From NCBI GenBank assembly GCA_001898995.1, contig MKVZ01000006.1:343215-407214 (forward strand): 64,000 nucleotides of DNA. Direction: 5' to 3'. Of the stretch, positions 26,436 to 35,058 are shown one piece after another (the first letter of the stretch is position 1; the number at the start of each line of letters is the position of its first letter). Under the pieces are notes generated by a model. That model was given only the letters and a program-made list of their open reading frames with translations. It was not told the origin of the DNA and searched no databases. The DNA comes from Rhizobiales bacterium 63-22. GTDB lineage: Bacteria; Pseudomonadota; Alphaproteobacteria; Rhizobiales; Rhizobiaceae. The position numbers and the translations under genes are program-made.

Positions 26436-27413
26436 TTAGGCGATGCTCTTGCGGTCTCGCCATGCGGTGATGGCGGTCGCGACGACGATGATGACACCCA
26501 CCACGACCCCCTGCCATGTGGTGTCGATCCTCATGATGATGAGCGAGTTCTTGACCATGACGAGTATGAAAACGCCGATCAGCGTGCCGGTCACCGAGCC
26601 GCGGCCGCCGAAGATCGACGCACCGCCCAGCACGACGGCGGCGATGACGTCCAGCACGAGGCCGCTGAGTTCGCGCGGATCGGCGAGCCAGGTCATGGAG
26701 GCGTGGAGAATCCCGGCGAAGCCAGCCAGCGCCCCGGCGAGACAATAGACGAAGAAGATCGTGCGCCATGTGTTGAAGCCGACGCGCTTGGCCGCTTCAG
26801 GCGAGCCGCCATAGGCATAGATGCTGCGCCCGATCATCGTGTGATTAAGTATGAGATGGACGAGAAACGCCAGCGCCAGATAGACGAAAAACATCGCGGT
26901 GAGGCCGAATGTCATGCCGAAAGAACTGGTGAGCGAGACCACGTTCGTCTTGCCGAAGGCGATCAGCGCCTTGGGCATCTTGTCGATATTGACGACGCTG
27001 GTGCCGACGAGGCCGAGCACCAGCCCGCGCACGATGGACCCGGTGCCGAGCGTCACGATCAGCGGGATCATCTTGAAGCGGTGGATGATGAAGCCATTGA
27101 AAGCGCCGAGCACCAGGCCGATCAGCGTGGCGGCGACGAAGGGGATGAAGACGCCGTCATAGCCGAGATAGACCATCATGCGGATGGTCAGATACATGCC
27201 CGCGATGGCGAAAGCGGTGAAGGAAACGTCGATGCCGCCGGAGATCATCACCAGAAGAACGCCCAGCGCCATGATGCCGATCACCACATTGGAGCGCAGG
27301 AGGCCGAAAATATTGTCGAGCGACCAGAAAGCCGGGTTGATGAGGCCGATGATGATCATCGCGGCGAGAAGCACGCAGGCGATGATGAATTCGGTGCTGC
27401 GAAGGAATTTCAT
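26436..27413 (-). CDS. Sugar ABC transporter permease (RbsC type), first copy
   Basis: The 325-residue inner-membrane protein resembles RbsC, with MISGGIDVSFTAFAIAGMYL, FKMIPLIVTLGTGSIVRG and YAYGGSPEAAKRVGFN. It should form the transport channel with the second permease and use the RbsA-like ATPase encoded just before it. Spacings are 9 nt to the ATPase gene and 14 nt to the next permease gene, which shows a tight operon. Confidence 0.92.
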   Translation of the reverse strand: MKFLRSTEFIIACVLLAAMIIIGLINPAFWSLDNIFGLLRSNVVIGIMALGVLLVMISGGIDVSFTAFAIAGMYLTIRMMVYLGYDGVFIPFVAATLIGLVLGAFNGFIIHRFKMIPLIVTLGTGSIVRGLVLGLVGTSVVNIDKMPKALIAFGKTNVVSLTSSFGMTFGLTAMFFVYLALAFLVHLILNHTMIGRSIYAYGGSPEAAKRVGFNTWRTIFFVYCLAGALAGFAGILHASMTWLADPRELSGLVLDVIAAVVLGGASIFGGRGSVTGTLIGVFILVMVKNSLIIMRIDTTWQGVVVGVIIVVATAITAWRDRKSIA

Positions 27414-27422
27414 GTCGGCTCC

Positions 27423-28925
27423 TCAGTTCAGGGCCTTGAGCCGGTCGTTGACGGCGTCTTCCGTCATGGAATCCCCCGTCAGTTCGTCGACGAAGCGTCC
27501 GCGATGCATCACTAGCACGCGGTTGCAGTTTTGCACCAGTTCCGGCACGTCGTCGGAGATCATCAGCACGGCCAGACCTTCGGTCTCGGCCAGATTGCGG
27601 ATGATCGCATGGATCTGTGCCTTGGACCCGATATCGACCCCGACCGTCGGTCCGTTCAGGATCAGCACCTTCGCGCCGGTAAGCAGCCAGCGCGCCAGCA
27701 CGACGCGCTGCGCGTTGCCGCCGGACAGGTGGTTGACGGGCGTGTGCGGTCCCGGCGCGACGATGTGCATGGCCGAGAACATATCGCGCGTCGTGGCGTC
27801 CGCCTTCTTGCGGTCGATGAAGAGCCCGCGCACGAATTTTTCGATCGAGGTAACGATGATGTTGCGCTCGATGGACTGGGTGAGGAACAGCCCCTCGGTC
27901 AGCCGGTCTTCCGGCACATAGGCGATGCCAGAGGCGATGGCCTCCTGCACGGATTTCGGATGAACGTCCCTGCCGTCGATGCGCATGGTGCCGGTGAAGT
28001 CCGGCTTCATGCCGAACAGGGCGAGCGCCAACTCCGTGCGGCCGGAGCCGATCAGGCCTGAGACGCCGACGATTTCGCCGGCATGAAGCGTAAGGCTGGC
28101 CTTCTCCACGGAGCCATGAACGCTCAGATTTTGCACGTCGAGGATGGGCGTCGCGGCCGCGCCCTCGCGCGGCGACCAGTGATAGCGCTGCTCGGCCAGG
28201 TCTTGCCCGGTCATGGCCCGCGCGATGGAGGACTCGTCGAAGTCGGAAATAGGCCCTTCCGCGACCTTCCTGCCGTTGCGGAAGATGGTCAGCCTTTCGC
28301 TGATCTCCAGCATCTCGCGCATCTTGTGGCTGACGAAAAGCACGGCGATGCCCTGCGCCTGGATGTCGCGCACGATCTTGAACAGCGCGTCGACCTCGTG
28401 CCGGGTCAGCGCGGTGGTGGGCTCGTCCATGATGATGAGGCGCGCGTCTGCCATGACGGCGCGCGCGATGGCGACGATCTGCTTGCCGGAGGTGGGCAGG
28501 CTGTCCACGTCGGCGTCGAGGTCGATGCTCACGCCGAGCCGGTCGAGCGCCTTGCGCGCCAGTTCACGCACACGCTTCCAGTCCACCGTTCTGCGGCCCT
28601 CGATGAGGAACGTATTGATGGCGAGGTTTTCCGCCACCGTCAGGTTCCCGAACAGGGAGAAATCCTGATAGATGACCTGAACGCCGTGATGCACGGACTT
28701 GACAGGATCGAGTTTGCCGACCGGTTGGCCGTCGATCAGCATCTCGCCGTCTTCCGGCGTATAGACGCCCGACATGACCTTGATGATGGTGGACTTGCCT
28801 GAACCGTTCTCGCCGGCAAGGCAATGAATCTCGCCGGGCTTGATGGTGAGGGAAACGTCGTCCAGCGCCTTCACGCCGCCGAAGCGTTTTCCGATATGAC
28901 GTAGCTCGATCAGGTTTTCGCTCAT
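27423..28925 (-). CDS. Sugar ABC transporter ATPase (RbsA type) with one degenerate site
   Basis: The 500-residue protein has two nucleotide-binding domains. Domain 1 has Walker A GENGSGKST and Walker B LIIMDEPTTAL, but its signature region reads LPTSGKQIVAIARAV. Domain 2 has a good LSGGNAQR signature but a degenerate Walker A (GLIGSGRTEL) and Walker B LILNGPTVGVD, with Asn-Gly in place of Asp-Glu. One composite site should hydrolyse ATP while the other only holds it. It energises the two permeases. Confidence 0.92.
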   Translation of the reverse strand: MSENLIELRHIGKRFGGVKALDDVSLTIKPGEIHCLAGENGSGKSTIIKVMSGVYTPEDGEMLIDGQPVGKLDPVKSVHHGVQVIYQDFSLFGNLTVAENLAINTFLIEGRRTVDWKRVRELARKALDRLGVSIDLDADVDSLPTSGKQIVAIARAVMADARLIIMDEPTTALTRHEVDALFKIVRDIQAQGIAVLFVSHKMREMLEISERLTIFRNGRKVAEGPISDFDESSIARAMTGQDLAEQRYHWSPREGAAATPILDVQNLSVHGSVEKASLTLHAGEIVGVSGLIGSGRTELALALFGMKPDFTGTMRIDGRDVHPKSVQEAIASGIAYVPEDRLTEGLFLTQSIERNIIVTSIEKFVRGLFIDRKKADATTRDMFSAMHIVAPGPHTPVNHLSGGNAQRVVLARWLLTGAKVLILNGPTVGVDIGSKAQIHAIIRNLAETEGLAVLMISDDVPELVQNCNRVLVMHRGRFVDELTGDSMTEDAVNDRLKALN

Positions 28926-29005
28926 AGGATTTCTTCCCAAGGCTGCGGTCCGCTGCAAGCAGGGGCCGCATGGCACCTCATGGAATGCGCATGTTTGCGG
29001 GAATC

Positions 29006-29028
29006 GGGAGGAGCACGAGGCTCCTCCC
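29006..29028 (-). repeat. Stem-loop between the binding-protein and ATPase genes
   Basis: Perfect 8-bp arms GGGAGGAG and CTCCTCCC with a 7-nt loop lie in the 119-bp gap of the operon. There is no U-run. Such hairpins downstream of binding-protein genes often protect the upstream mRNA so that binding protein exceeds membrane parts. Confidence 0.5.
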
Positions 29029-29044
29029 CGGCGGGTAGCATGGA

Positions 29045-30091
29045 TCAGAAGTTATACTTGTCCATGTTGGCCTTGGTTACGCCGACCCAGCCCGATCCAT
29101 AAAGGATATTTGGCCGGGACGGGTCCGACACGATCAGCTTTTCATAGCCCGGAAGACCAAGATCGAGGCCGGCCTTGATCTGCGCGTTCTTCTTTTCCAG
29201 TGCCGCGACCGCAAGCATGTTCATCGCGTAGCCCGAGATCGCCGGGTCCCAGAACTGGATGTACTGGATGTCGCCGTCCTTCAGATATTGCCCGGCGACG
29301 GATACGAGGCCGGTGCCCGAGAAGAAGACCTTACCCTTGCGGCCGCTTTCGGCGATCAGGCGGCCCGCGCCTGCCGAGGCCGGCATCGGCGCGCCGAGAA
29401 TCCCCTTGATATCGGGATAGGCGGTCATCGCTTCCTTGAGCTTGTTGTAGGAGACATTTGCGTCGTCATAGGTTTCGAGACGCCCGGCAACTTCCTGCAT
29501 GTCCGGGAAATGGGCCTTCTGGTAGGCAACGGCGCCGTCGATCCATTCCATCTGCGACTGTGAGGTCAGGCTGCCGACCGTGGCGACATATTTGCCCTTG
29601 CCGCCCATCGACTTGCCGAGCTTCTCCATCAGGCTGGCGCCGTAGGCCTTGTTGTCGAAGGCTTCGATATCGTAGTCGACATTCTTGATGTTGGAGGCCT
29701 CGGAGCTGATAACGACGATGCCGTGATCGCGGGCCTTCTTCAGCACCGGCTCGACGGCCTCCACCGAGAAGGGAACGATGCAGATGGCATCGACGCCCTG
29801 CGCAATCAGGTTTTCGACGATCTGAACCTGAGCGGCGGCGTCCGCCTGGCTGGGGCCGACCATCCACACGTCGTTGCCGGTGTCTTTCTTGAACTGGTTG
29901 ATGCCCTGCCGCATGCGGTCGAACCAGGCAATGCCGTCTACTTTCACAACGGTCGCGATGGTGTATTTCTTGCCGTTCGCTGTCGTGATGAGTTCCTTGT
30001 TGACCTTGGACGTGTCGACAACGCCGTCGGCGAAGGCGTGCGACGCGACCATGGACATCGCCAAGGCCAAGGATGCGAGTAATTTCTTCAC
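29045..30091 (-). CDS. Periplasmic sugar-binding protein of the ABC transporter
   Basis: The 348-residue product starts at a GTG with CCTCC-complementary GGAGG 8 nt upstream. It has a Sec signal peptide (KKLLASLALAMSMVASHAFA) followed by a type I (RbsB/LsrB-like) two-lobe fold: WFDRMRQGINQFKKDTG, VENLIAQGVDAICIVPFS, SEASNIKNVDYDIEAFDN. It captures the sugar for the two permeases. As first gene of the operon it follows the promoter region shared with the divergent DeoR-type regulator. Confidence 0.92.
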   Translation of the reverse strand: MKKLLASLALAMSMVASHAFADGVVDTSKVNKELITTANGKKYTIATVVKVDGIAWFDRMRQGINQFKKDTGNDVWMVGPSQADAAAQVQIVENLIAQGVDAICIVPFSVEAVEPVLKKARDHGIVVISSEASNIKNVDYDIEAFDNKAYGASLMEKLGKSMGGKGKYVATVGSLTSQSQMEWIDGAVAYQKAHFPDMQEVAGRLETYDDANVSYNKLKEAMTAYPDIKGILGAPMPASAGAGRLIAESGRKGKVFFSGTGLVSVAGQYLKDGDIQYIQFWDPAISGYAMNMLAVAALEKKNAQIKAGLDLGLPGYEKLIVSDPSRPNILYGSGWVGVTKANMDKYNF

Positions 30092-30264
30092 TGGTGTTTC
30101 CTCCCTGAAACGTATCGCCCGTGCATGACGGGCTGGTGACTTCCGATCCGAGACTCCGCCGGGCATGCAGGTATGAAAGCGTCTCCCGCTCTTCCGGTTC
30201 TTCTCACCGGAATGCGCAAGCCGTCATCCCGCTGCCGCGGCGCAACTTCATGCTGGAATTCGTG

Positions 30265-30294
30265 TTGTCGATTTCTCCCGAGAATGCCTATAAT
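30265..30294 (+). promoter_or_regulatory. Sigma-70-type promoter for the DeoR-like regulator
   Basis: TTGTCG (30265-30270), an 18-bp spacer and a perfect TATAAT (30289-30294) point to the regulator gene about 120 bp downstream. The 332-bp gap 30092-30423 has no other gene and must also hold the ABC operon promoter, which I could not place with confidence. Confidence 0.5.
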
Positions 30295-30316
30295 GTTACA
30301 ATTCGATCATTATGTT
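30290..30316. promoter_or_regulatory. Two near-identical octamers, possible DeoR-type operator
   Basis: ATAATGTT (30290-30297) and ATTATGTT (30309-30316) lie 19 bp apart start to start, overlapping and just after the -10 box. Direct repeats near two helical turns apart suit DeoR-family binding and could give autorepression plus control of the divergent ABC operon. Confidence 0.35.
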
Positions 30317-30423
30317 CGGATCGTTTCATATTTCTGTTTGTCCTGTCAAGTGTTCGTGTATTGTCGTTGCGCGGGGACCGGCGGAAGGATAAATGGTCGG
30401 GAGGACGCGAAAGTGGGGAATGT

Positions 30424-31134
30424 GTGAGCAGGATCAGTCGCAAGGACGAACGGATCGCCCGGTTGGTCGCATGGGTGGAGGAGAGCGGCGTCCTGCGTCT
30501 GCGTGACGCAGCGGCCCGGCTTGGCGTATCGGAAATAACCGTTCGCCGCGACATCAGCGACGATGACGGCGCGCTCAATTGTCTGGGGGGATACATTATC
30601 CCCGTGCAGGACGGAGCCAACGGCAGCGACTATGTTTTCGCTTTTGAAAAAGACAGCCACGCCGGCGCCAAGACAAAGGCCTGCGCCGCCGCCGCGGCGT
30701 TGATCGAACCGAACGACACGGTGTTCATCGATTGCGGAACGACCACTCCGCATCTGGCGTTACGCATACCGGCCAATCGAGGCGTCACCGTCGTCTGCTA
30801 TTCGCTCAACATCGCGGAGATTCTGTCCCAACGGGACGATGTTCGCCTGATCGTGCTTGGCGGTCTTTATCACGCCGAGGCGTCGTCCTTTTCCGGCGAT
30901 GAAGGTATCGAAAGCCTGAAGCGCATCAGCATCAACAAGGCGTTTCTGTCGGCAGGCGGTGTGGACCAGAAGCACGGGGTCACCTGCTCGCATTTTCATG
31001 AGGTACCGATCAAGCAGATGGCCATGCAAAGGGCGGTGGAGTCTTATCTCGTGGTGGACGAGAGCAAATACAGTAAGGTCAGGCCTGCGCGGTTTGCATA
31101 TATGTCGGATTTCAAGGCGATTATAAGCAATTGA
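30424..31134 (+). CDS. DeoR-family transcriptional regulator
   Basis: The 236-residue protein has an N-terminal DeoR helix-turn-helix (LRLRDAAARLGVSEITVRRDIS) and a sugar-phosphate isomerase-like sensor domain with the DCGTTTPHLALRIP motif. It is divergent from the sugar ABC/kinase/aldolase operon, so it likely represses it until a phosphorylated sugar such as deoxyribose 5-phosphate binds. No ATG fits; GTG 30424 with a G-rich ribosome-binding site (GGGG at 30414-30417) gives the normal N terminus. Confidence 0.88.
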   Translation: MSRISRKDERIARLVAWVEESGVLRLRDAAARLGVSEITVRRDISDDDGALNCLGGYIIPVQDGANGSDYVFAFEKDSHAGAKTKACAAAAALIEPNDTVFIDCGTTTPHLALRIPANRGVTVVCYSLNIAEILSQRDDVRLIVLGGLYHAEASSFSGDEGIESLKRISINKAFLSAGGVDQKHGVTCSHFHEVPIKQMAMQRAVESYLVVDESKYSKVRPARFAYMSDFKAIISN

Positions 31135-31242
31135 ACGGTATTTGTTATTTTAACGGAGTGCCGATCTTGTTCCTGATGGATAATGACTGCACGCGCATCA
31201 ACCAAGCCGATTGCATGAAGGACAGGATCGTGCCGATCCATC

Positions 31243-31878
31243 TTAAAGATCGCGATTCAGGGTCTTGAGATAGGCGCAGAACATGTCCGCCATGGCTTCG
31301 GCGCAGTCCTCGATCTCCGTCGCCGTTCGAGGTGCTTCAGAAAAACTCTTTCCGACTGCGCTCAATGTCGTGCAGATCAGGTCCCCCGCAAGTTCGCGTG
31401 CCTTGTCCGTCGCATCGGGCAGTGTCTCGCGCATGAATGCCGCGATCGCCCGGTCGCCCTCCGCCCGCGCTTCTCGCGCCTCCGGGGCGTCGCGATAGAG
31501 CGGAGCGGCGTCATCGAGCGCCGCCCGGATTGCGGCTTCATCGCATTCCGAGCGAATGAAGGCATGAACAAGACGCCGCAGACGTTCGAGGGCAGGTTTG
31601 GTCGTATCGCCAAGGATCGTCTTCCACTGATCGATCGTCTGTCGCCACTCGTCGCTTTGCAGCCGGAACAGGATAGCCGCCTTGTTCGGAAAATACTGAT
31701 AGAGCGACCCGACGCTGACGCCGGCCTTCTCGGCCACCCGCGCGGTGGTGAATCGGGTTGCGCCCTCCGTCACCAAAACCTGAACAGCCGCTTCCAGGAT
31801 CGTCGCGACCAGTTCGGTCGAGCGGGCCTGTTTGGGCTGTTTTCGCGAGGAAATCCGGGCGGTTGGACGATCCGTCAT
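31243..31878 (-). CDS. TetR-family regulator
   Basis: The 211-residue protein has a TetR DNA-binding domain (TTARVAEKAGVSVGSLYQYFPNKAAILFRL) and a C-terminal helical ligand domain of the TetR_C_17-like kind. It is divergent from the methyltransferase/NmrA-like/MFS genes, separated by 95 bp, and probably represses that set and itself. The inducer is unknown. Confidence 0.88.
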   Translation of the reverse strand: MTDRPTARISSRKQPKQARSTELVATILEAAVQVLVTEGATRFTTARVAEKAGVSVGSLYQYFPNKAAILFRLQSDEWRQTIDQWKTILGDTTKPALERLRRLVHAFIRSECDEAAIRAALDDAAPLYRDAPEAREARAEGDRAIAAFMRETLPDATDKARELAGDLICTTLSAVGKSFSEAPRTATEIEDCAEAMADMFCAYLKTLNRDL

Positions 31879-31973
31879 CTGAGCTTCCAGAAATGCGATT
31901 AGAAAATGCGATGAATCAATCGTATTTTACGACGCAAGACGAAGCAACATTTTTCCCCGGATTGGACCTCTTC

Positions 31974-32630
31974 ATGACCACCTTGAATACCGCACCTCTT
32001 GCCCCGCTGCTGGAGCGCCTGTTCGCAGAAGCCGATGCGGCGACCAGTCCGGCGATGTCCACGTTCTCCCGCGAGGAACGGGATCGGCTGATGCACAGCA
32101 AGACGGAATATCTCCATCTCTACGGGCTGATGAAGGATTTATGGCTGCCGGTTTCGCGGGAAACGGGCGTGCTGCTCTACATGCTCGCACGCAGCACCGG
32201 CGCGAAAAACATTGTCGAATTCGGCACGTCGTTCGGAATCTCGACCCTGCATCTTGCGGCCGCGCTTCGCGACAATGGCGGCGGACGCATCATCACCACC
32301 GAATTCGAGCCATCCAAGGTGGCGCGGGCGCGCGAGCATCTGACCGAAGGCGGCCTTGCCGATCTGGTGGAGATTCGCGAAGGCGACGCACTCAAAACGC
32401 TGAGCACCGACCTGCCGGAGGCGATCGATCTGCTGCTGCTCGATGGCGCGAAGCCGCTTTACCCTGACATCCTGAGTCTGGTTGAAGACCGTCTGAAACC
32501 TGGTGCGCTCATCGTCGCGGACAACGCCGACCTCTGCCCGGAATATCTGGAGCGGGTGCGCGCACCGGGAGGAGGCTACATGTCCGTGCCGTTCGCGGAC
32601 GATGTCGAGCTTTCCATGCGGGCGGCCTGA
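31974..32630 (+). CDS. O-methyltransferase family protein (class I SAM)
   Basis: The 218-residue protein has a SAM-binding motif (NIVEFGTSFGISTLHLAAAL), an acidic loop (ITTEFEPSKVARARE) and LLLLDGAKPLY, as in the O-methyltransferase family 3/CCoAMT group. Ending motifs NADLCPEYLERVRAPGGGY and DDVELSMR match bacterial homologues. In-frame ATGs at 31893 and 31911 would add 21-27 residues that look non-homologous, so ATG 31974 (MTTLNTAPLAPLL) is preferred. The substrate is unknown. Confidence 0.85.
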   Translation: MTTLNTAPLAPLLERLFAEADAATSPAMSTFSREERDRLMHSKTEYLHLYGLMKDLWLPVSRETGVLLYMLARSTGAKNIVEFGTSFGISTLHLAAALRDNGGGRIITTEFEPSKVARAREHLTEGGLADLVEIREGDALKTLSTDLPEAIDLLLLDGAKPLYPDILSLVEDRLKPGALIVADNADLCPEYLERVRAPGGGYMSVPFADDVELSMRAA

Positions 32631-32682
32631 GCGATCGAGCTATACCGCGACATCGACACGGAATTTTCTTCGGAGAAAAACC

Positions 32683-33549
32683 ATGCACGTATTCATAACG
32701 GGCGCCACCGGCTGGGTCGGCTCGGCCATTGTGGGTGAATTGCTGGATGCCGGCCATCATGTCACAGGCCTCTCTCGCGACAGGGAAAAAGCGAGTTGGC
32801 TTGTCGAAGCCGGCGCGCAGGCAGTTCTCGCCACGCTCGACGACCTCGACACGTTACGCGATGCGGCGAAGGCGGCTGATGCCGTAATCCATACCGCTTT
32901 CAACCACGACTTCTCCAGATTCGCCGAGAATGCGGAGCAGGATCGGCGGGTGATCGAGGTGCTGGGAAGTGCGCTGGAAAGCTCCGAGCGCCCGCTTCTC
33001 GTGACTTCGGGTCTGTCCGGGTTGCCTCGCGGTGCGACCGAGGCGGACATTCCCGGTCCGGCCGGGCCGAGGAAGTCTGAAGTAACCGCACGGGCACTGG
33101 CGGAACGTGGAGTGCGCGTGGCCACCGTTCGGCTCCCGCCGTCCGTGCATGGTCTTGTCGACCATGGGTTCATCCCCATTGTGGCCCGTCTTGCCCGAGA
33201 GAAAGGCGTATCCGCCTATATCGGCGACGGTCAGAACTGCTGGTCCGGCGTTTACAGGCTGGACGCCGCGAAGGTTTACCGGCTTGCCCTTGAGCGAGGC
33301 GTGACCGAACCTGTTTATCACGCGGTCACGGACGAGGCCGTGCCGTTCAGGGCAATCGCGGAAGTCATCGGGCGCCGTTTTGGCCTGCCGGTCGAGCCAA
33401 GAGAGCGTGAGCACTTTGGCTGGTTCGCGACTATGGCGGGCGCGGACATGGCAGCTTCCAGCGCACGCACCCGATCACTTCTCGGTTGGGAGCCTGCTGG
33501 CCCGAGCCTCATCGCCGATATCGACCAGCCCGGCTACTACGCAGGATAG
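32683..33549 (+). CDS. NAD(P)-dependent epimerase/NmrA-like SDR
   Basis: The 288-residue atypical short-chain dehydrogenase starts with the Rossmann motif VFITGATGWVGSAIVGELL and a basic NADP-type segment (GLSRDREKA). It lacks the classical YxxxK catalytic pair at the usual place, as in many extended SDRs of this kind. GGAGA precedes ATG 32683. It is probably co-transcribed with the methyltransferase and MFS genes under the TetR regulator. Confidence 0.85.
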   Translation: MHVFITGATGWVGSAIVGELLDAGHHVTGLSRDREKASWLVEAGAQAVLATLDDLDTLRDAAKAADAVIHTAFNHDFSRFAENAEQDRRVIEVLGSALESSERPLLVTSGLSGLPRGATEADIPGPAGPRKSEVTARALAERGVRVATVRLPPSVHGLVDHGFIPIVARLAREKGVSAYIGDGQNCWSGVYRLDAAKVYRLALERGVTEPVYHAVTDEAVPFRAIAEVIGRRFGLPVEPREREHFGWFATMAGADMAASSARTRSLLGWEPAGPSLIADIDQPGYYAG

Positions 33550-33648
33550 TCCGGCAAGGTTGCAATTATGTCAGCGCAGTTCCCTGCGTCGGACCGTAAG
33601 CGTTTACGTCAACCAACGCACCCATCAACCTGAAAAGAGTGCGTTTTT

Positions 33649-34848
33649 ATGCTGAATATTCTTTGGCCTGATTTGGCCTACCGTCGCGTCATCGCGCTGA
33701 CGGTCGCCCTGTTTCTTTCCTATCTCACCGTTGCCATGTCGTTACCGGCCGTGCCGGTCCATGTCGTGCAGCAACTCGGCCTCGGAAATGCCTATGGCGG
33801 ACTGGCAGTCGGTATTGCCTTCCTGTCGACGATCCTGACACGCGGCCGTGCCGGTGCTTGGTCCGACCGGATTGGCGGCAAACTCACCATGCAGCGCGGC
33901 CTTCTCATTTACGCCGTGGCGGGGCTGATCTGCCTTGCGGCAAGTTGGTCAGGCCTTTCCACCACGACAAGTTACATGGTGCTCATCATCGGTCGTCTAC
34001 TGCTCGGACTTGGAGAGAGCGTGGCGATGGTCGGCATGATGGGCTGGGCTATCGGCCTTATGGGTCAGGCTCGCTCCGGCCGTGTCATTTCGCTTGTCGG
34101 CATGGGCATGTATGGCGCTTTTGCAGCCGGGGGGCCGCTTGGCCTGCTGCTGCTGGACAGGCTAGGCTTCTCTGGCCTGATGCTTGTTTGCACGGCGCTG
34201 CCGCTGATCGGATTGCTCGCCATTCAATGGCTTCCGGCCGTGGAACCCCATGCCGGTCCGAGGGAATCCTTCTGGCGGATCATAGGGCGCATCTGGCGAC
34301 CGGGTGCCGCCGTCGGGTTGCAGGGCGTTGGCTTTGCCGCGCTCGGCGCGTTCTTCTCGCTTTATTTCCTCAGTCGCGGCTGGCCGTATGCGGGGCTTGG
34401 CCTGACATGCTTCGGCGTCGGCTTCGTTGTGGTGCGGCTGTTCTGCGGCCATCTCCCGGACCGGATTGGCGGCACGCGTGTCGCGTTCATCTCCCTGATT
34501 GTCGAAGCGTGCGGGCAATATCTGCTTTGGCTCGCGACGGGCCCTTACGCGGCACTCGCCGGCGCGCTGTTGACCGGCCTTGGCTGCTCGATGGTGTTTC
34601 CGTCCATGGGAACCGAAGTCGTGAAGCGGGTACCACCCCACATGCGCGGCACGGCGATCGGCGGCTTCGCTGCCTTTCAGGACCTCGCTTATGGTGCGAC
34701 CGCTCCGGTGGTAGGCATTCTGGCCGACCACTCCGGCTATTCATCGGTGTTCCTGATCGGCGGTGTCGCCGCGACGCTCGGCCTTTGGATGGTGTTGTCT
34801 GCGCGCATAACTTCTTCCCCGCAAGATGTTGGGTTGTCGGTCGAATAA
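33649..34848 (+). CDS. MFS transporter, YhhS/YfcJ-like
   Basis: The 399-residue protein has 12 predicted membrane helices and the loop 2-3 motif RAGAWSDRIGGKLTMQRG as in the arabinose-efflux-permease-like YhhS group. A second half-motif DRIGGTRVAF appears in loop 8-9. It is likely a small-molecule exporter expressed with the upstream enzyme genes; the substrate is unknown. Confidence 0.9.
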   Translation: MLNILWPDLAYRRVIALTVALFLSYLTVAMSLPAVPVHVVQQLGLGNAYGGLAVGIAFLSTILTRGRAGAWSDRIGGKLTMQRGLLIYAVAGLICLAASWSGLSTTTSYMVLIIGRLLLGLGESVAMVGMMGWAIGLMGQARSGRVISLVGMGMYGAFAAGGPLGLLLLDRLGFSGLMLVCTALPLIGLLAIQWLPAVEPHAGPRESFWRIIGRIWRPGAAVGLQGVGFAALGAFFSLYFLSRGWPYAGLGLTCFGVGFVVVRLFCGHLPDRIGGTRVAFISLIVEACGQYLLWLATGPYAALAGALLTGLGCSMVFPSMGTEVVKRVPPHMRGTAIGGFAAFQDLAYGATAPVVGILADHSGYSSVFLIGGVAATLGLWMVLSARITSSPQDVGLSVE

Positions 34849-35058
34849 CGCGTCGGCGGCCGGATTCAAGATCGGTTTCCTGCCGTCAAAAGGCGGAGCC
34901 GACATGGTTCGGATTCCGCATCCAGATGCTTATTGCCGCTGCTGGATAGAAGAGTTCTTCGCCTTGAAGGCAGCAGCCGGCCGGGCTTCCAAAATGAAGG
35001 CCGATCTCCTAGGTTATTGCAAGCCCTTGCCCTCAATCCTTGCGGATGAAGCCACAAC

